Positions 46,016 through 55,838 of a DNA stretch of 64,000 nt are shown here, in pieces (positions within the stretch are counted from its first letter, which is position 1; each line of letters begins with the position of its first letter). A program made the position numbers and the translations under genes. Below the pieces are notes generated by a model. It was given only the letters and a program-made list of their open reading frames with translations. It searched no databases and had not been told where the DNA came from. The stretch is from positions 647,844,920 to 647,908,919 of the forward strand of contig NC_081405.1 of NCBI RefSeq assembly GCF_030272615.1. Direction: 5' to 3'. The stretch comes from Cryptomeria japonica. Its lineage: Eukaryota > Streptophyta > Pinopsida > Cupressales > Cupressaceae.

Positions 46016-47653
46016 TGTGTAGGAGAAAAAGCGAGACTAGGTTAACATGCCCTAATCCTACCTTTTGACACAAATTACGGAATACAAAAGAGCCTAGAGA
46101 TATCACACAATTGCCTACTTCTTTTTGTGAAAGAGAGAGCCACGGGATATCTATTAGGATTTCTATTCCCTTGTTGAAATTGGAAGATCAAATGATGTAA
46201 GTTCAAACCCTAATCCCAAAATGCAAGTATGAACTAATAACAAGATTGCAGAATTGAGATTAAACAATGAACAGCTATAAATACAAGGATGAAATAAGAA
46301 TGCAGATGTGTACCCGGAGTCAAAATCGGACTGAAAATGTTCGGGACGGGGGCGCGGGTGCTACTGTCCTGATTCTGTCCTGAAAACTACACCGGAAACT
46401 GCTGTTCTGCACTTTGAAACACTGTCGAAAACTGTCGAAAAAGCTATCTATCCAGAGGACCAGGGCACCCAGTGCCTCTGTCCCAGGGACCAGGGCACCC
46501 AGCGCCCCTGTCCCAGTCTTCTGCTCTGCAGTTTGATGTAGAGTACTGTCTCGACCTGTTCTCTCCGGATTTGTATCCTGCGGTGTCATCCAAGTCCCGA
46601 ACCTGCACTTATATGTGAAAAAGGGGGTATGGGGGGCTATATAGGGTTTTGCCTTAGTCAAACCCCCACTTTGGTTATTTCCACCTCCATGAATAGCCAA
46701 GTTGTTTTGTAAAATGTATTGTGTGTGCAGACCTAGTGTGTGTGCAAGGTCCTAAAATGCAAGAAAGCAAACTAGAGCCACTTGGAAAGTAAAACCTAAT
46801 TGCTTGTAAATGACAATGTAAATGCTCTAAATCAAGATGCAAAGTGATCTAAAGCATGAATAAAGGATATATTGAAGCTTATGCAAAGACATGAAAACAA
46901 CATGAAATCATACCCAACCCTCAAGGGAGGAGTACAAGCCAATCTTCAGTCGGTAATCTCCTATTGTTCTTCAATGTCTTCCAAGCCCTAAATGAATGAA
47001 TGAAATTGATAGATGCTTGATAGAAGGATGTTGAATGCTGTTGAAGTCTTCAAAGATCTGCTCTTTCGCTGCATATGAGGTTCCTAAAAACAAAAATTGG
47101 ATCCCTTCAAATGAAGAAAGAGAGCTCTTATGTAGGAAACCCTAGATCGTAATTTCATCTTTTGGCCGACCTAGAGATTGAATATCCCGCCAATTTCTTG
47201 GGGTTAAGCTTTATTTTATGATTGGATTGTGCTCCCAAAATTTTGGGAAAAATGTCTGGGACCATGTGCACTCCGGGCGCCACGGTCCTGACAACTTTTC
47301 ACCAAATTTTCAGGGCCGTCGGATATGATGATTTTAGAGAGAATCCCGAAGTTACAGGTGATTTCGAGATGTTTTGACCTCGAAACCAAGCCCCCAAGTT
47401 CAAAATAGGACTTAATTAGGGTTTTTGATTGAGTGATGTATTGGAGGAATAAAATGCAAAGGGCATGCTTTAGCGAAAGGGCCCAACTTTATGATGCAAA
47501 GGACGATGAAATAGGACCTTAGACCCAATTAATTTGATTAATTAAGTGCTAAAGGAGAAATGCAATGCAAAATGTAAAATGCACTAAGGCGGGTGCTAAA
47601 CTAGGTGTGAAATTGTACCACCCTAGCAAGTGCGTACAATTTACGATGCTACA
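46016..47653 (-). repeat. 3' LTR of the young gypsy
   Basis: 1638 bp, TGTGTAGGAG...GATGCTACA on the plus strand. It holds two units of the GGACCAGGGCACCCAG minisatellite (46470-46535) where the other LTR has three. A palindromic CTATATAG at 46637-46644 is the TATA box candidate. Confidence 0.95.
46637..46644. promoter_or_regulatory. Candidate LTR core promoter (palindromic TATA box)
   Basis: CTATATAG is conserved in all three LTRs of the family (38800-38807, here, and 57686-57693). On the minus strand it lies about 1 kb into the LTR, a normal U3 length. Being palindromic, it could in principle work on either strand. Confidence 0.45.
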
Positions 47654-47668
47654 TTTAGCCCCCACTTT
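47654..47668 (-). promoter_or_regulatory. Polypurine tract of the young gypsy
   Basis: On the minus strand AAAGTGGGGGCTAAA abuts the LTR start TGTAGC. The same sequence in decayed form follows the old LTR at 39824. Confidence 0.8.
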
Positions 47669-48234
47669 AGCGGTCATATGAATACTACGTGCATATGCAA
47701 GCTACAGTACATAAAAGTAAACATCATTTGAAAAAGGATATATCCATAAGTTGTCGAACGAAGCCCCCAGCGGTATCTGTAGTACACAGTTAGGAACCGC
47801 ACCCTACAAAACACACGTTAGATCACAAAATCACCTAATTCTTACTAAGGAAAGTGATGAAATCTATGAGTAGCTATATGCCCCCACTGTTTCGACTTGC
47901 TTATTAGGGAGGTGAAACAAGGTAGCATGTTTACTTACGACAAATTGTGTAAGAGAGTATTGATGAGGGATGTTCACTGAATAGGCTTCATCAGAGCACT
48001 TTTTGGAACATCCTGAGAGTAAGGGAATGAAAATACGATTCCAACACAACAAACGGCTTGAAAATCGCATCTCCCAAACCCAAGTTATAATAAAATGAAT
48101 GATAGAGGAAAATTAGGGTTTCCAAAGTAAAGATAAAGAAATCAGAGTATATACCTTGAAAGTGACACTTGCATTTGTCACTTTGTTGATTTCTGAATAC
48201 TGTTCATTATAGCGGAGCCCACATAGCCATCATC

Positions 48235-50719
48235 ATGCCTTCACGACGATCGGAGCGTCCCACAAGGATTGAGATCCTACGCCAGGCCGTGATTGACGAC
48301 GAGCCACTGGACGAGGTGAGTTGACTGAACATTTGACTTTTGATTTTCTACATTTTGACTTTTCTATGATCGTATGCAGGCCTTGAAGGCTGACCCGGGG
48401 CCCACCCAGGGTGCCATGGTCCCTGTGGGGTGCCCTGGTCCCCCTAGGGTGCCATGGTCCCTGACAGGGGTGCCATGGTCCCTGACAGGAGCGCCATGGT
48501 CCCTGACAGGGTGCCATGGTCCCTGACAGGGCACCATGGTCCCTGACAGGGCGCCATGGTCCCAATCAGGGCTTGGCGAGGGGTTTCAGGGTTGGCATAC
48601 GATGTTTGACAGTTTGCATGAGTGATTTTGATGATCGAGTACTGATTACGATTATGTTTTTGTGTTGCAGGGTCTCCCATACATGAGAGAGCATACAGCG
48701 GGACATATTCTTCACAGTTTGCGAGATCAAATTCCGTGGCTGACTCAGGCAGAGAGAGAGACATTGTCGATTGTGGGATTGTGGTATGTGATCCTCATGC
48801 TAGCCATTCGGTTCCATCCTGCGATGCTGATGGCATTGATGGAGCGATGGGATCCTGACACATGCACTTTTCACCTTCCAGTAGGGGAGCTGATGGTTAC
48901 ACTCGAGGATGTGTACCATATACTTCATCTTCCTATCAGAGGAGTGACTGTTACATACACGACCAATCGGTCAGCGGAGGATCATCAGAGAGAGCAAGTG
49001 TATTGCATAGGGAGAGTCATGCCGAGTGAGATGAGAGGTCGCATCATGGTCAGCTGGCTCTTACATCCTATAGGGGAGGTACCCCTTCTGAGATGCCTTA
49101 TGATCGCCATCATAGCACTAGCTGTCTGCCCTAATGGGCGAGGTACGCACATGCATGGGGGTCTCACATGGTGTATCAGAGTGATGGAGAGACACAGGAG
49201 AGTGTATGCTTGGGGTCGGAGTATGCTTGCACATCTCTATCATGACCTTGAGGAGTATGTATTTGGACAGGGTTGCAGTTTGATGACATGCACACTTCTG
49301 CAGGTGTGGATTTTAGAGCACTTCACATGCACCAGGCCTGTCAGCTTTCCGCTGAGTATGGCTAGCGAGCGACCTAGGGTGTTTTTTTATCCACTTACCA
49401 GCAAGTGGAGATTTGGAGATTTGTTATATTGGAGAGTGGTATTTGATAGACTGACAGCCGAGGTGATAGTGTGGAGACCCTACCTGCGGATTCACAGATG
49501 GGATGGGATGGAGAGATAGTTAGCGCCTACAGAGGAACCACCTACTACAGGGATGATATTCACACATCATAGTCCCATTCTACTTCGACCGAGTATGGAG
49601 GCAGTTTGGGCTAGAGCAGTGTGTTCCAGCCGATGTGCCCATCTATACTCGACACTCATGGGTTCTTCCCAGACCTAGAGCAGTAACGAGACTAACGATA
49701 GATGACATCGAGACTACAGATATAGAGGGATCTGATCAGGATGTAGTCACTGATTACTCTGTAGAGCCTAGAGCACAGTGCAGGTATGTCTCATGGTTTA
49801 TGAGATCATATCTAGGTCCTATCTTTCCACCAGATCATCCGACAGGCCATCCAGGCCCATGGAGACATGGAGACCGAGACAAGGACCAAGGATCCAGGTC
49901 AGAGGAGCCAGAGGAGGGAGAGGGCCTTGAGGAGGCAAGAGATCCTGATCCACCTACAGGTGATTAGCCCAACGCCGAGGAGGAGGAGGAGGACATAGAT
50001 AGAGATGAGGATGAGGAGGAGTCAGATGCAGCTCCCCACCATTCAAGAGACGATACCATAGCTCTGGATCCTCCTCTTATTCCCCAACATGGGGAACATG
50101 AGGCGATACGAAGACCTGTTCCTAGTACTATCTAGCCTACACCCGTCGTGCACAGATTAGTCGAGTGAGGGGAGCCTAGTAGATCCCAGTCACAGATGCT
50201 ACTGTATCATGATCCCTACTGGCGTGAAGGAGACCCAGGTATAGTAGGTTTATATTGATTGATTAATGTTTTGATGATATAGAATGGTACTAAGAAAAAA
50301 TCTGTTCTACTGCCACAGCTAATGTGCAGGAGTGGCGTTCTTTGATTCAGCAGGCAGTGACAAACATTTCCACGATAGCACAAATCCCCAGTTCCTCATA
50401 GATTGCTTATAGGCCTCAATGGAACGCGGGTCGGCATGAGGACTTGTTTTCCCCATTCCGAGTACAGGTAGACATATGGAGGGAGAGAGAGAGAGTCCTA
50501 TCAGAGGACCTTCAGCGGGCACGGCGAGATCTAGCAGCAGCTCAGGCCGAGGCTACCACCTATCGTGCGATCCTTATGGATAGGGATCGTAGGAGTTCCT
50601 CTCGGAGTCACTCACGGTCTATATCGCGCTACACCCCCATGGGTCCACCTTCACGGCCAGATCAGGAGGGAGCGTCCAGTCGACACTCTCCAGTCACTAG
50701 CCCTAGGGATAGGAGATGA
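48235..50719 (+). CDS. Antisense plant mobile domain (PMD) gene carried by the young gypsy, three exons
   Basis: Lies opposite to the element's coding strand between pol and the 3' LTR. Proposed exon 1 is 48235-48315 (MPSRRSERPTRIEILRQ...) with donor GTGAGT. The exon 2 acceptor is TTGCAG at 48670, and the exon is open to 49519. It has the PMD pattern: GLPYMREHTAGHIL, LDIV-like LSIVGLWYVILML, FHLPVGELMVTLEDVYHILHLPIRG, and a W-rich C-terminal part. After a TAG at 49517 and a frameshift it goes on through 49635-49967 (PIYTRHSWVLP, acidic tail) to a GTATAG donor at 50239. Exon 3 (50330-50719) has one TAG near 50399 and ends in a coiled-coil and Arg/Ser-rich tail (RRSSSRSHSRSISR). PMD proteins of the MAIN/MAIL1 type act in silencing and genome maintenance, and PMDs are known in plant transposons. 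Role here unknown. Close to intact, but disabled. Confidence 0.82.
48405..48570. repeat. Minisatellite in the first intron of the antisense gene
   Basis: About eight units of 19-22 bp built on GGTGCCATGGTCCCTGACAG. Minus-strand frames over it (48233-48565, 48444-48764) just repeat the peptide GTMAPCQGPW and are artefacts. Confidence 0.93.
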
Positions 50720-51320
50720 TTTTATGATGTAGGAGAGGTCACATTTTGGATGTACAGTGACCTGTATTTGTATACGATCCACATATATATATGTATATAT
50801 ACATGCTTCTCTTTTGTCTCAAATGTGTTATCATTAATGCTTAAAACAATGTATATTTTGTTTTGATTAAATCTAATACATTTGGTAAATGTACATGTAT
50901 GTTCAGAATTTAATTTCCATGTGATTGATTTCTCAATGCTCCATGATTAAATTGATACATGTGTGACTTAATTAAAATATTTAATCAAGTACTACATTGA
51001 TGATAAGGAAGAAATATGCATTAAGTCTAAGAATCATATAACTAATGTGATTTAATTTTGAATTTAAACACAACATGATATGATTCTACTTAACACATAA
51101 AGACACTGTATAATATGCTAGCATAATAGAAATGTATATCTTTTACAATTTACATAAATGAATTCAAGACAAACTATGAAGTAAAGAGACACGCTTGTCA
51201 AGAACGAAGTAATATAGATTAAACATCATAACATTTAATTCTATTTTGCTCTAATTAGGAGATACTAACATATTATCCAATGTTGGAGAACTGAAAAGAA
51301 GATAAATAAGAAATGAAGAA
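50720..51320. other. Spacer between the antisense gene and pol
   Basis: AT-rich, with ACATATATATATGTATATATACATG near 50780. It aligns with 42960-43510 of the old gypsy. The two convergent genes end on either side, so it may hold both 3' ends. Confidence 0.6.
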
Positions 51321-51608
51321 TTAAGCATAATATCTACGCAAGTGCATAGCATTGATAGGTTCTTTAAGAGGCGTACCATCTACATCCGCTATTTTGTAAG
51401 CACCTGATCCATAATCCTCAATAACGATATATGGTCCAAGCTAATTAGGACTAAATTTTCCCTTTTCTGCAGGTAAGGCATTCACATTGCGCTGATTCTC
51501 ATAGAGGACTAAGTCACCTACTGAGAAGGAATGTTGAATAACCTTATCATTATAGCTTCATTGTAGAGTTTTGTGATACGCTTGAATATGTTCAAGAGCG
51601 TTTATACG
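51321..51608 (-). pseudogene. pol: C-terminal end of the young gypsy integrase
   Basis: Beyond the stop at 51609 the frame stays readable: INALEHIQAYHKTLQ, HSFSVGDLVLYENQRN, LGPYIVIEDYGSGAYKIADVDG, and a final INAMHLRRYY at 51321. This GDLVL...GPY segment is the usual C-terminal DNA-binding part of gypsy integrases. Three single-codon stops separate it from the main frame. Confidence 0.8.
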
Positions 51609-54383
51609 CTATTCATCAAGCATCTCAAGCCGTTGAAGTCGTTGTTCTCTATAAGAGTCATCATCTACTATACCTTTGAGAGAAACCCTAAGTGATGGAA
51701 TCTCTAACTCTAAGGGCATAATAGCGTCAGCACCATAAACAAGATTATAAGGAGTAGTTCCCATAGCAATTCGTACACTCATTCGGTAGGCCCAAAGAGC
51801 ATAGATTAGCTGGTTACTCCAATCCTTACCATGCTTATTCATGGTTTTGTGAATAATTTGTTCAATTATCTTATTGGATGATTCGGCTTGACCATTTGAT
51901 TGAGGATAGTATGGTGTAGAAAATCGATGTTTGATATGATACTTCTCGAGGAATTTCTTCACGTCCTTGTTCTTAAATGATGTCCCATTATCTGAGATTA
52001 TAGTGGAAGGTATCCCAAATCGAGAAATGATGTTTTCCAGAAGAAATTGACAAATCACTTCAGCAGTAGTAGAGCGAAGGGGAATAGCTTCTACCCACTT
52101 CGTAAAGTAATCTGTTGCGGTTATAATGAAGGTGTGTCCTTGAGATGAAGGAGGAGAGATTTTACCAATAAGATCCAAACCCCATGTGGAGAAAGGCCAA
52201 GAAGCTACTTGAGAACGAAGTTCTTGGGCAGGAGCATGAATCAGATTATTGTGTTGTTGACATTGATGACATTTCTTAACAAACGAAAAAGAATCCTTCT
52301 GCATAGTTTGCCAATAATATCCCATACGAAGCAATCTATGAACCAAGGATTTGCCCCCAAAATGCCCCCCACAGGCACCTGAATGTGCCTCTTCAAGAGC
52401 AACGGGGATTTCTGATTTGTTAAGACAACGAAGGAGAAGACCATCATAACCCCTTCGGTAAAGGACATTAGAAAGGATGATATATCTAGCATATAGCTTG
52501 CGGATTCTAGCCCTAGTGCTCCTATTAGTGGAATCAGGAAAGGTACCATCGGTCAAATATCTTACGATATGCAAGTACCATTCATCTAAATCTACAAAGT
52601 CACAACATGTTACCAAGCTAGAATCGTCTACAATAGCTAGAGAAATAAGGTTGTGAATAACAAATTTAAGATCAACCACAGGGTCCTCTAAAGATACAAG
52701 AGAAGCTACACATGCCATTGCGTCCGCATGTCGATTATCTTTTCGAGGAATAGGTTCCATGGTATAAGAATCAAATTTTTGTAATAAAGAGATGGCCAGG
52801 TCTTTATATTGTGATAATTTGTCTTGTTTTGCTTGATATATTCCTGTTACTTGTCTTATAATCAATTGCGAATCTCCATAGATATGTATGTGTTTTATGT
52901 TCAGAGCCAAGGCTGCTTTTATTCCCATTATAAGAGCCTCATACTCGGCAATGTTATTGGTACACAAGAAATTTAGATGATAGGATAAGGGAATAGATTT
53001 CCTTGTAGGAGAAATCAGAACAACACCTGCCCCCGATCCCGTACGACACTTAGAGCCATCAAAGTATAACTCCCAAGTTTCATCTTTCTCTATAGAAAGA
53101 ATGAAGTCATCAGGAAAAGACTCAGGGTTAGGAAAGGAGAAAGGTGAAGGGGCCTCAACTAAGTGATCGATCAACGCTTGTCTTTTAATTGCTCTTTGTG
53201 AAACAAATTTAAGGTCAAATTCAGTTAACATCATAACCCACTTAGCTAGGCGTCTTGATAAATCAGTTTTAGAGAAAAGATGCTTCAAAGGATCAAACTT
53301 TACCATGACGTGGACTTCTGAATTTAAAAGATAATGTCTCAATTTCTGAGTCGCAAACACCAAGGCCAAACATTGTCTTTCTATCGTAGAATATCGGGTC
53401 TCATAATTGAGTAAGGTATGACTTATGTAATAAACCGGACATTCCTTACCATCTTTATCATGTTGTGCCAACAATGCTGCAAGAGCATGAGAGGAAGCAG
53501 CTATATACAGAAGGAAAGGTTTAGAAGGTTCGACCGGTTGAAGAATAGGAGGACTAGCCAAATACACTTTTAAATCTTCAAATGCTTGCTGACAATCTTC
53601 ATTCCATTGAAAAGTGATATCCTTTTTAAGAAGTTGAGTAAAAGGAAAGGTACGATCCGCAAGTTGAGACACGAACCTACGAATGGCTTGAATCTTTCCC
53701 TGTAAGCTTTTAAGTTGAGACACATTTCTAGGAGGTGGCATGTTGACAATAGCATCTATTTTCTTAGTGTCCACCTCAATCCCACGATGCGAAACTATGA
53801 ATCCTAATAGTTTTCCACTATCCACACCAAAAACACATTTTCGGGGATTCAAGCGCATGTGATATTTACAAATTCTTTCAAAGATTTGACAAAGGATTTT
53901 AACATGATCCATGCGAAGAAAGGATTTGGCTAAAATATCATCAACATAATCCTCTAAAATCTTATGCATATAATCATGAAAGATAAGGGTCATCGCTCGT
54001 TGATAAGTTGCACCGGCATTTTTAAGTCCAAAAGGCATCATTATCCAACAAAACATACCCCAAGGAGTGGTGAAAGTGGTTTTGAATTGATCTTGAGGGT
54101 TAATAAAAATTTGATTGTATCCTGAAAAACCATCCATGAAGGATAATAGGGCATGTCCTGCCGTAGAATCCACTATCATGTCAATGTTTGGAAGAGGAAA
54201 ATCATCTTTTAAAGAAGCCTTATTTAGATCCCGAAAGTCGGTACACATTCTTATTTTGTTGTCTGGTTTAGCCACAGTGACAATATTTGAAATCCATGGG
54301 GAATAGTCAATAGGACGGATAAATCCAGCCTCCAATAATTTTTCAATCTCAGCCTTAACAAGCAAAGCCACCTTGGGATTCAT
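51609..54383 (-). CDS. pol: Young gypsy pol: RT, RNase H, second RNase H, integrase
   Basis: 924 open residues. RT (1-230) has MCTDFRDLNKA, FMDGFSGYNQI, MPFGLKNAGATYQ and the catalytic YVDD at 146-149. RNase H (about 255-400) has VYYISHTLLNYETRYSTIE. A second, archaeal-type RNase H (about 450-575) has WELYFDGS, NNIAEYEALI and HIYGDSQLIIRQV. The integrase zinc part is HSGACGGHFG...CHQCQ, and the core has WGLDLIG, IISDNGTSF and TPYYPQSNGQAESSN, giving D, D and E. The M at 54383 is not a true start: a TGA just upstream (54384-54386) separates it from KQKI of the previous block, and CGA (Arg) there would restore one polyprotein. Confidence 0.96.
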   Translation of the reverse strand: MNPKVALLVKAEIEKLLEAGFIRPIDYSPWISNIVTVAKPDNKIRMCTDFRDLNKASLKDDFPLPNIDMIVDSTAGHALLSFMDGFSGYNQIFINPQDQFKTTFTTPWGMFCWIMMPFGLKNAGATYQRAMTLIFHDYMHKILEDYVDDILAKSFLRMDHVKILCQIFERICKYHMRLNPRKCVFGVDSGKLLGFIVSHRGIEVDTKKIDAIVNMPPPRNVSQLKSLQGKIQAIRRFVSQLADRTFPFTQLLKKDITFQWNEDCQQAFEDLKVYLASPPILQPVEPSKPFLLYIAASSHALAALLAQHDKDGKECPVYYISHTLLNYETRYSTIERQCLALVFATQKLRHYLLNSEVHVMVKFDPLKHLFSKTDLSRRLAKWVMMLTEFDLKFVSQRAIKRQALIDHLVEAPSPFSFPNPESFPDDFILSIEKDETWELYFDGSKCRTGSGAGVVLISPTRKSIPLSYHLNFLCTNNIAEYEALIMGIKAALALNIKHIHIYGDSQLIIRQVTGIYQAKQDKLSQYKDLAISLLQKFDSYTMEPIPRKDNRHADAMACVASLVSLEDPVVDLKFVIHNLISLAIVDDSSLVTCCDFVDLDEWYLHIVRYLTDGTFPDSTNRSTRARIRKLYARYIILSNVLYRRGYDGLLLRCLNKSEIPVALEEAHSGACGGHFGGKSLVHRLLRMGYYWQTMQKDSFSFVKKCHQCQQHNNLIHAPAQELRSQVASWPFSTWGLDLIGKISPPSSQGHTFIITATDYFTKWVEAIPLRSTTAEVICQFLLENIISRFGIPSTIISDNGTSFKNKDVKKFLEKYHIKHRFSTPYYPQSNGQAESSNKIIEQIIHKTMNKHGKDWSNQLIYALWAYRMSVRIAMGTTPYNLVYGADAIMPLELEIPSLRVSLKGIVDDDSYREQRLQRLEMLDE

Positions 54384-54386
54384 TTT

Positions 54387-55838
54387 TCAAATCTTTTGTT
54401 TCACGGGCTTAGCATCAGGAACTAAGACAATATTATGAGTAACAATCTTAGGATCTATACCAGGCATGTCAGAGTATGTCCAAGCAAAGATCTCGGGGAA
54501 TTCATGCAATAAATCTTCATATTGTTTTTGTTCCTCTTCATCCAAACATTTCCCAATTTTAATAACTTTCTCTTTATTGCAAGGGTCCATTTTAACATCA
54601 GTGGTTTCACTTATGAGAAGATTACTTTGTTGAGGAGTGTCTTTTAACTGAGGGAATTCTTTCACAATCTCATCATTATCAATCTCTTTTCCAAAATAGG
54701 CTTCAGTGTTCAAACAATAAGGGAGTCCCCTATTGTGATGATAACGAGGAAGAGTGTCATAGGCTCCCAAGAACTCAGCTAAAGCATCGTCGGTAGGGAA
54801 GATATCCAAAGCACAATCACCCGAAGGATCCCCATCAATATACTCAGGATGTTGTATTGATAGAGATGTAGAGATAGCATTAACACTAATGCATGTTCTT
54901 TTAGAAGTTTTAGTACGTTTGCAGGGATTATAGCCAAGTCCAAAGGCATAATTGTGAAAATTAGTCTCTAGAGGAACTCTTATCCCTTGTTCATGAGCAC
55001 CACAACCTTTTCCATGATACCCATGCTTAGCCAAAATGCAAAAACCATGACCATAATGATCAGCCATTTCAGGAAGAGAAGGTGGTTTTTCATAAGACAA
55101 AGAATCAAACTCTTCATAATTAGAGGTGTGATGAGAAGAAGTTTGAGAAGCGGCCACAAAATTATTACTCATAGATTCAAGTAAGGTCGATTGATTTTTA
55201 GCTTCTTCCTTCTTTTCAACTTTAAGCTCTCTAGAAGGAACCTTATATTCACCTACAAAAGTGGGATTAAAATCAAGAGATCCCCAATCATCTTCTTCGA
55301 GGATCTTCTCAGGATCAAAATCCTTCTTATGTGTAGTTTCAAGTCGAGAAGAATCTTCTTCAGGAGCTCCAGACTCATCCAAAGAATTTTGATCATCGGA
55401 GAGCGAGGATTCCTCGATAGGTTTCTTGTTTAAAGAGTCATCACTAGACGAGGATGGCTTAGAAGAACCTCCTTTGGAAGTAGATGTTTGTAGACAAGCT
55501 TGAAAATTAGTATCACCTATCAAAGTATATGTCTTATTATTATAGATGAATTTAACTTGTCTATGCAATGTAGAGGGGACAGCTTGCATGCTGTGAATCC
55601 AAGGCCTCCCTAAAAACAAGTTATATGTTAAATTTCCCGACATAACATGGATAGGAGTAGGCAAAGTAACAGGTCCTACTGTGAGAGGTAAGGTGATGAT
55701 ACCCAATGAAGTCTTAGCCACATTGTCAAAGCCACGAATGGGACGAGAGTCAGGCTCAATGAGAGATGTATCCACATTCATCTTATGCAATAGATTAATG
55801 CTACATACATTAAGGCCAGAGCCATTATCTACTAGTGT
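54387..55838 (-). CDS. pro: Young gypsy protease and linker region
   Basis: The active-site box LVDNGSGLNVC lies at about 55830-55800, with D-N-G-S in place of the usual D-S/T-G, then LLHKMNVD and LTYNLFLGRPWIH, the second half of a retropepsin-like fold. A Ser/Glu-rich linker follows. A G-patch-like stretch (HGYHGKGCGAHEQG...GLGYNP, about 55030-54930) is common in Tat/Ogre-type polyproteins. The end (LDEEEQKQYEDLLHEFPEIFAWTYSDMPGI) leads into RT. A TGA just upstream breaks the link to the 5' ORF, and one C-to-T change would explain it. Confidence 0.85.
   Translation of the reverse strand, partial: TLVDNGSGLNVCSINLLHKMNVDTSLIEPDSRPIRGFDNVAKTSLGIITLPLTVGPVTLPTPIHVMSGNLTYNLFLGRPWIHSMQAVPSTLHRQVKFIYNNKTYTLIGDTNFQACLQTSTSKGGSSKPSSSSDDSLNKKPIEESSLSDDQNSLDESGAPEEDSSRLETTHKKDFDPEKILEEDDWGSLDFNPTFVGEYKVPSRELKVEKKEEAKNQSTLLESMSNNFVAASQTSSHHTSNYEEFDSLSYEKPPSLPEMADHYGHGFCILAKHGYHGKGCGAHEQGIRVPLETNFHNYAFGLGYNPCKRTKTSKRTCISVNAISTSLSIQHPEYIDGDPSGDCALDIFPTDDALAEFLGAYDTLPRYHHNRGLPYCLNTEAYFGKEIDNDEIVKEFPQLKDTPQQSNLLISETTDVKMDPCNKEKVIKIGKCLDEEEQKQYEDLLHEFPEIFAWTYSDMPGIDPKIVTHNIVLVPDAKPVKQKI

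Noticed and set aside
45366-46106. Single 246-residue gene starting at 46106
   Set aside because: The first 30 residues come from the young gypsy LTR. The rest is the split ORF2 of copy B.
48233-48764. Two minus-strand frames with repeated GTMAPCQGPW
   Set aside because: Direct translation of the minisatellite. The plus strand carries the PMD gene.
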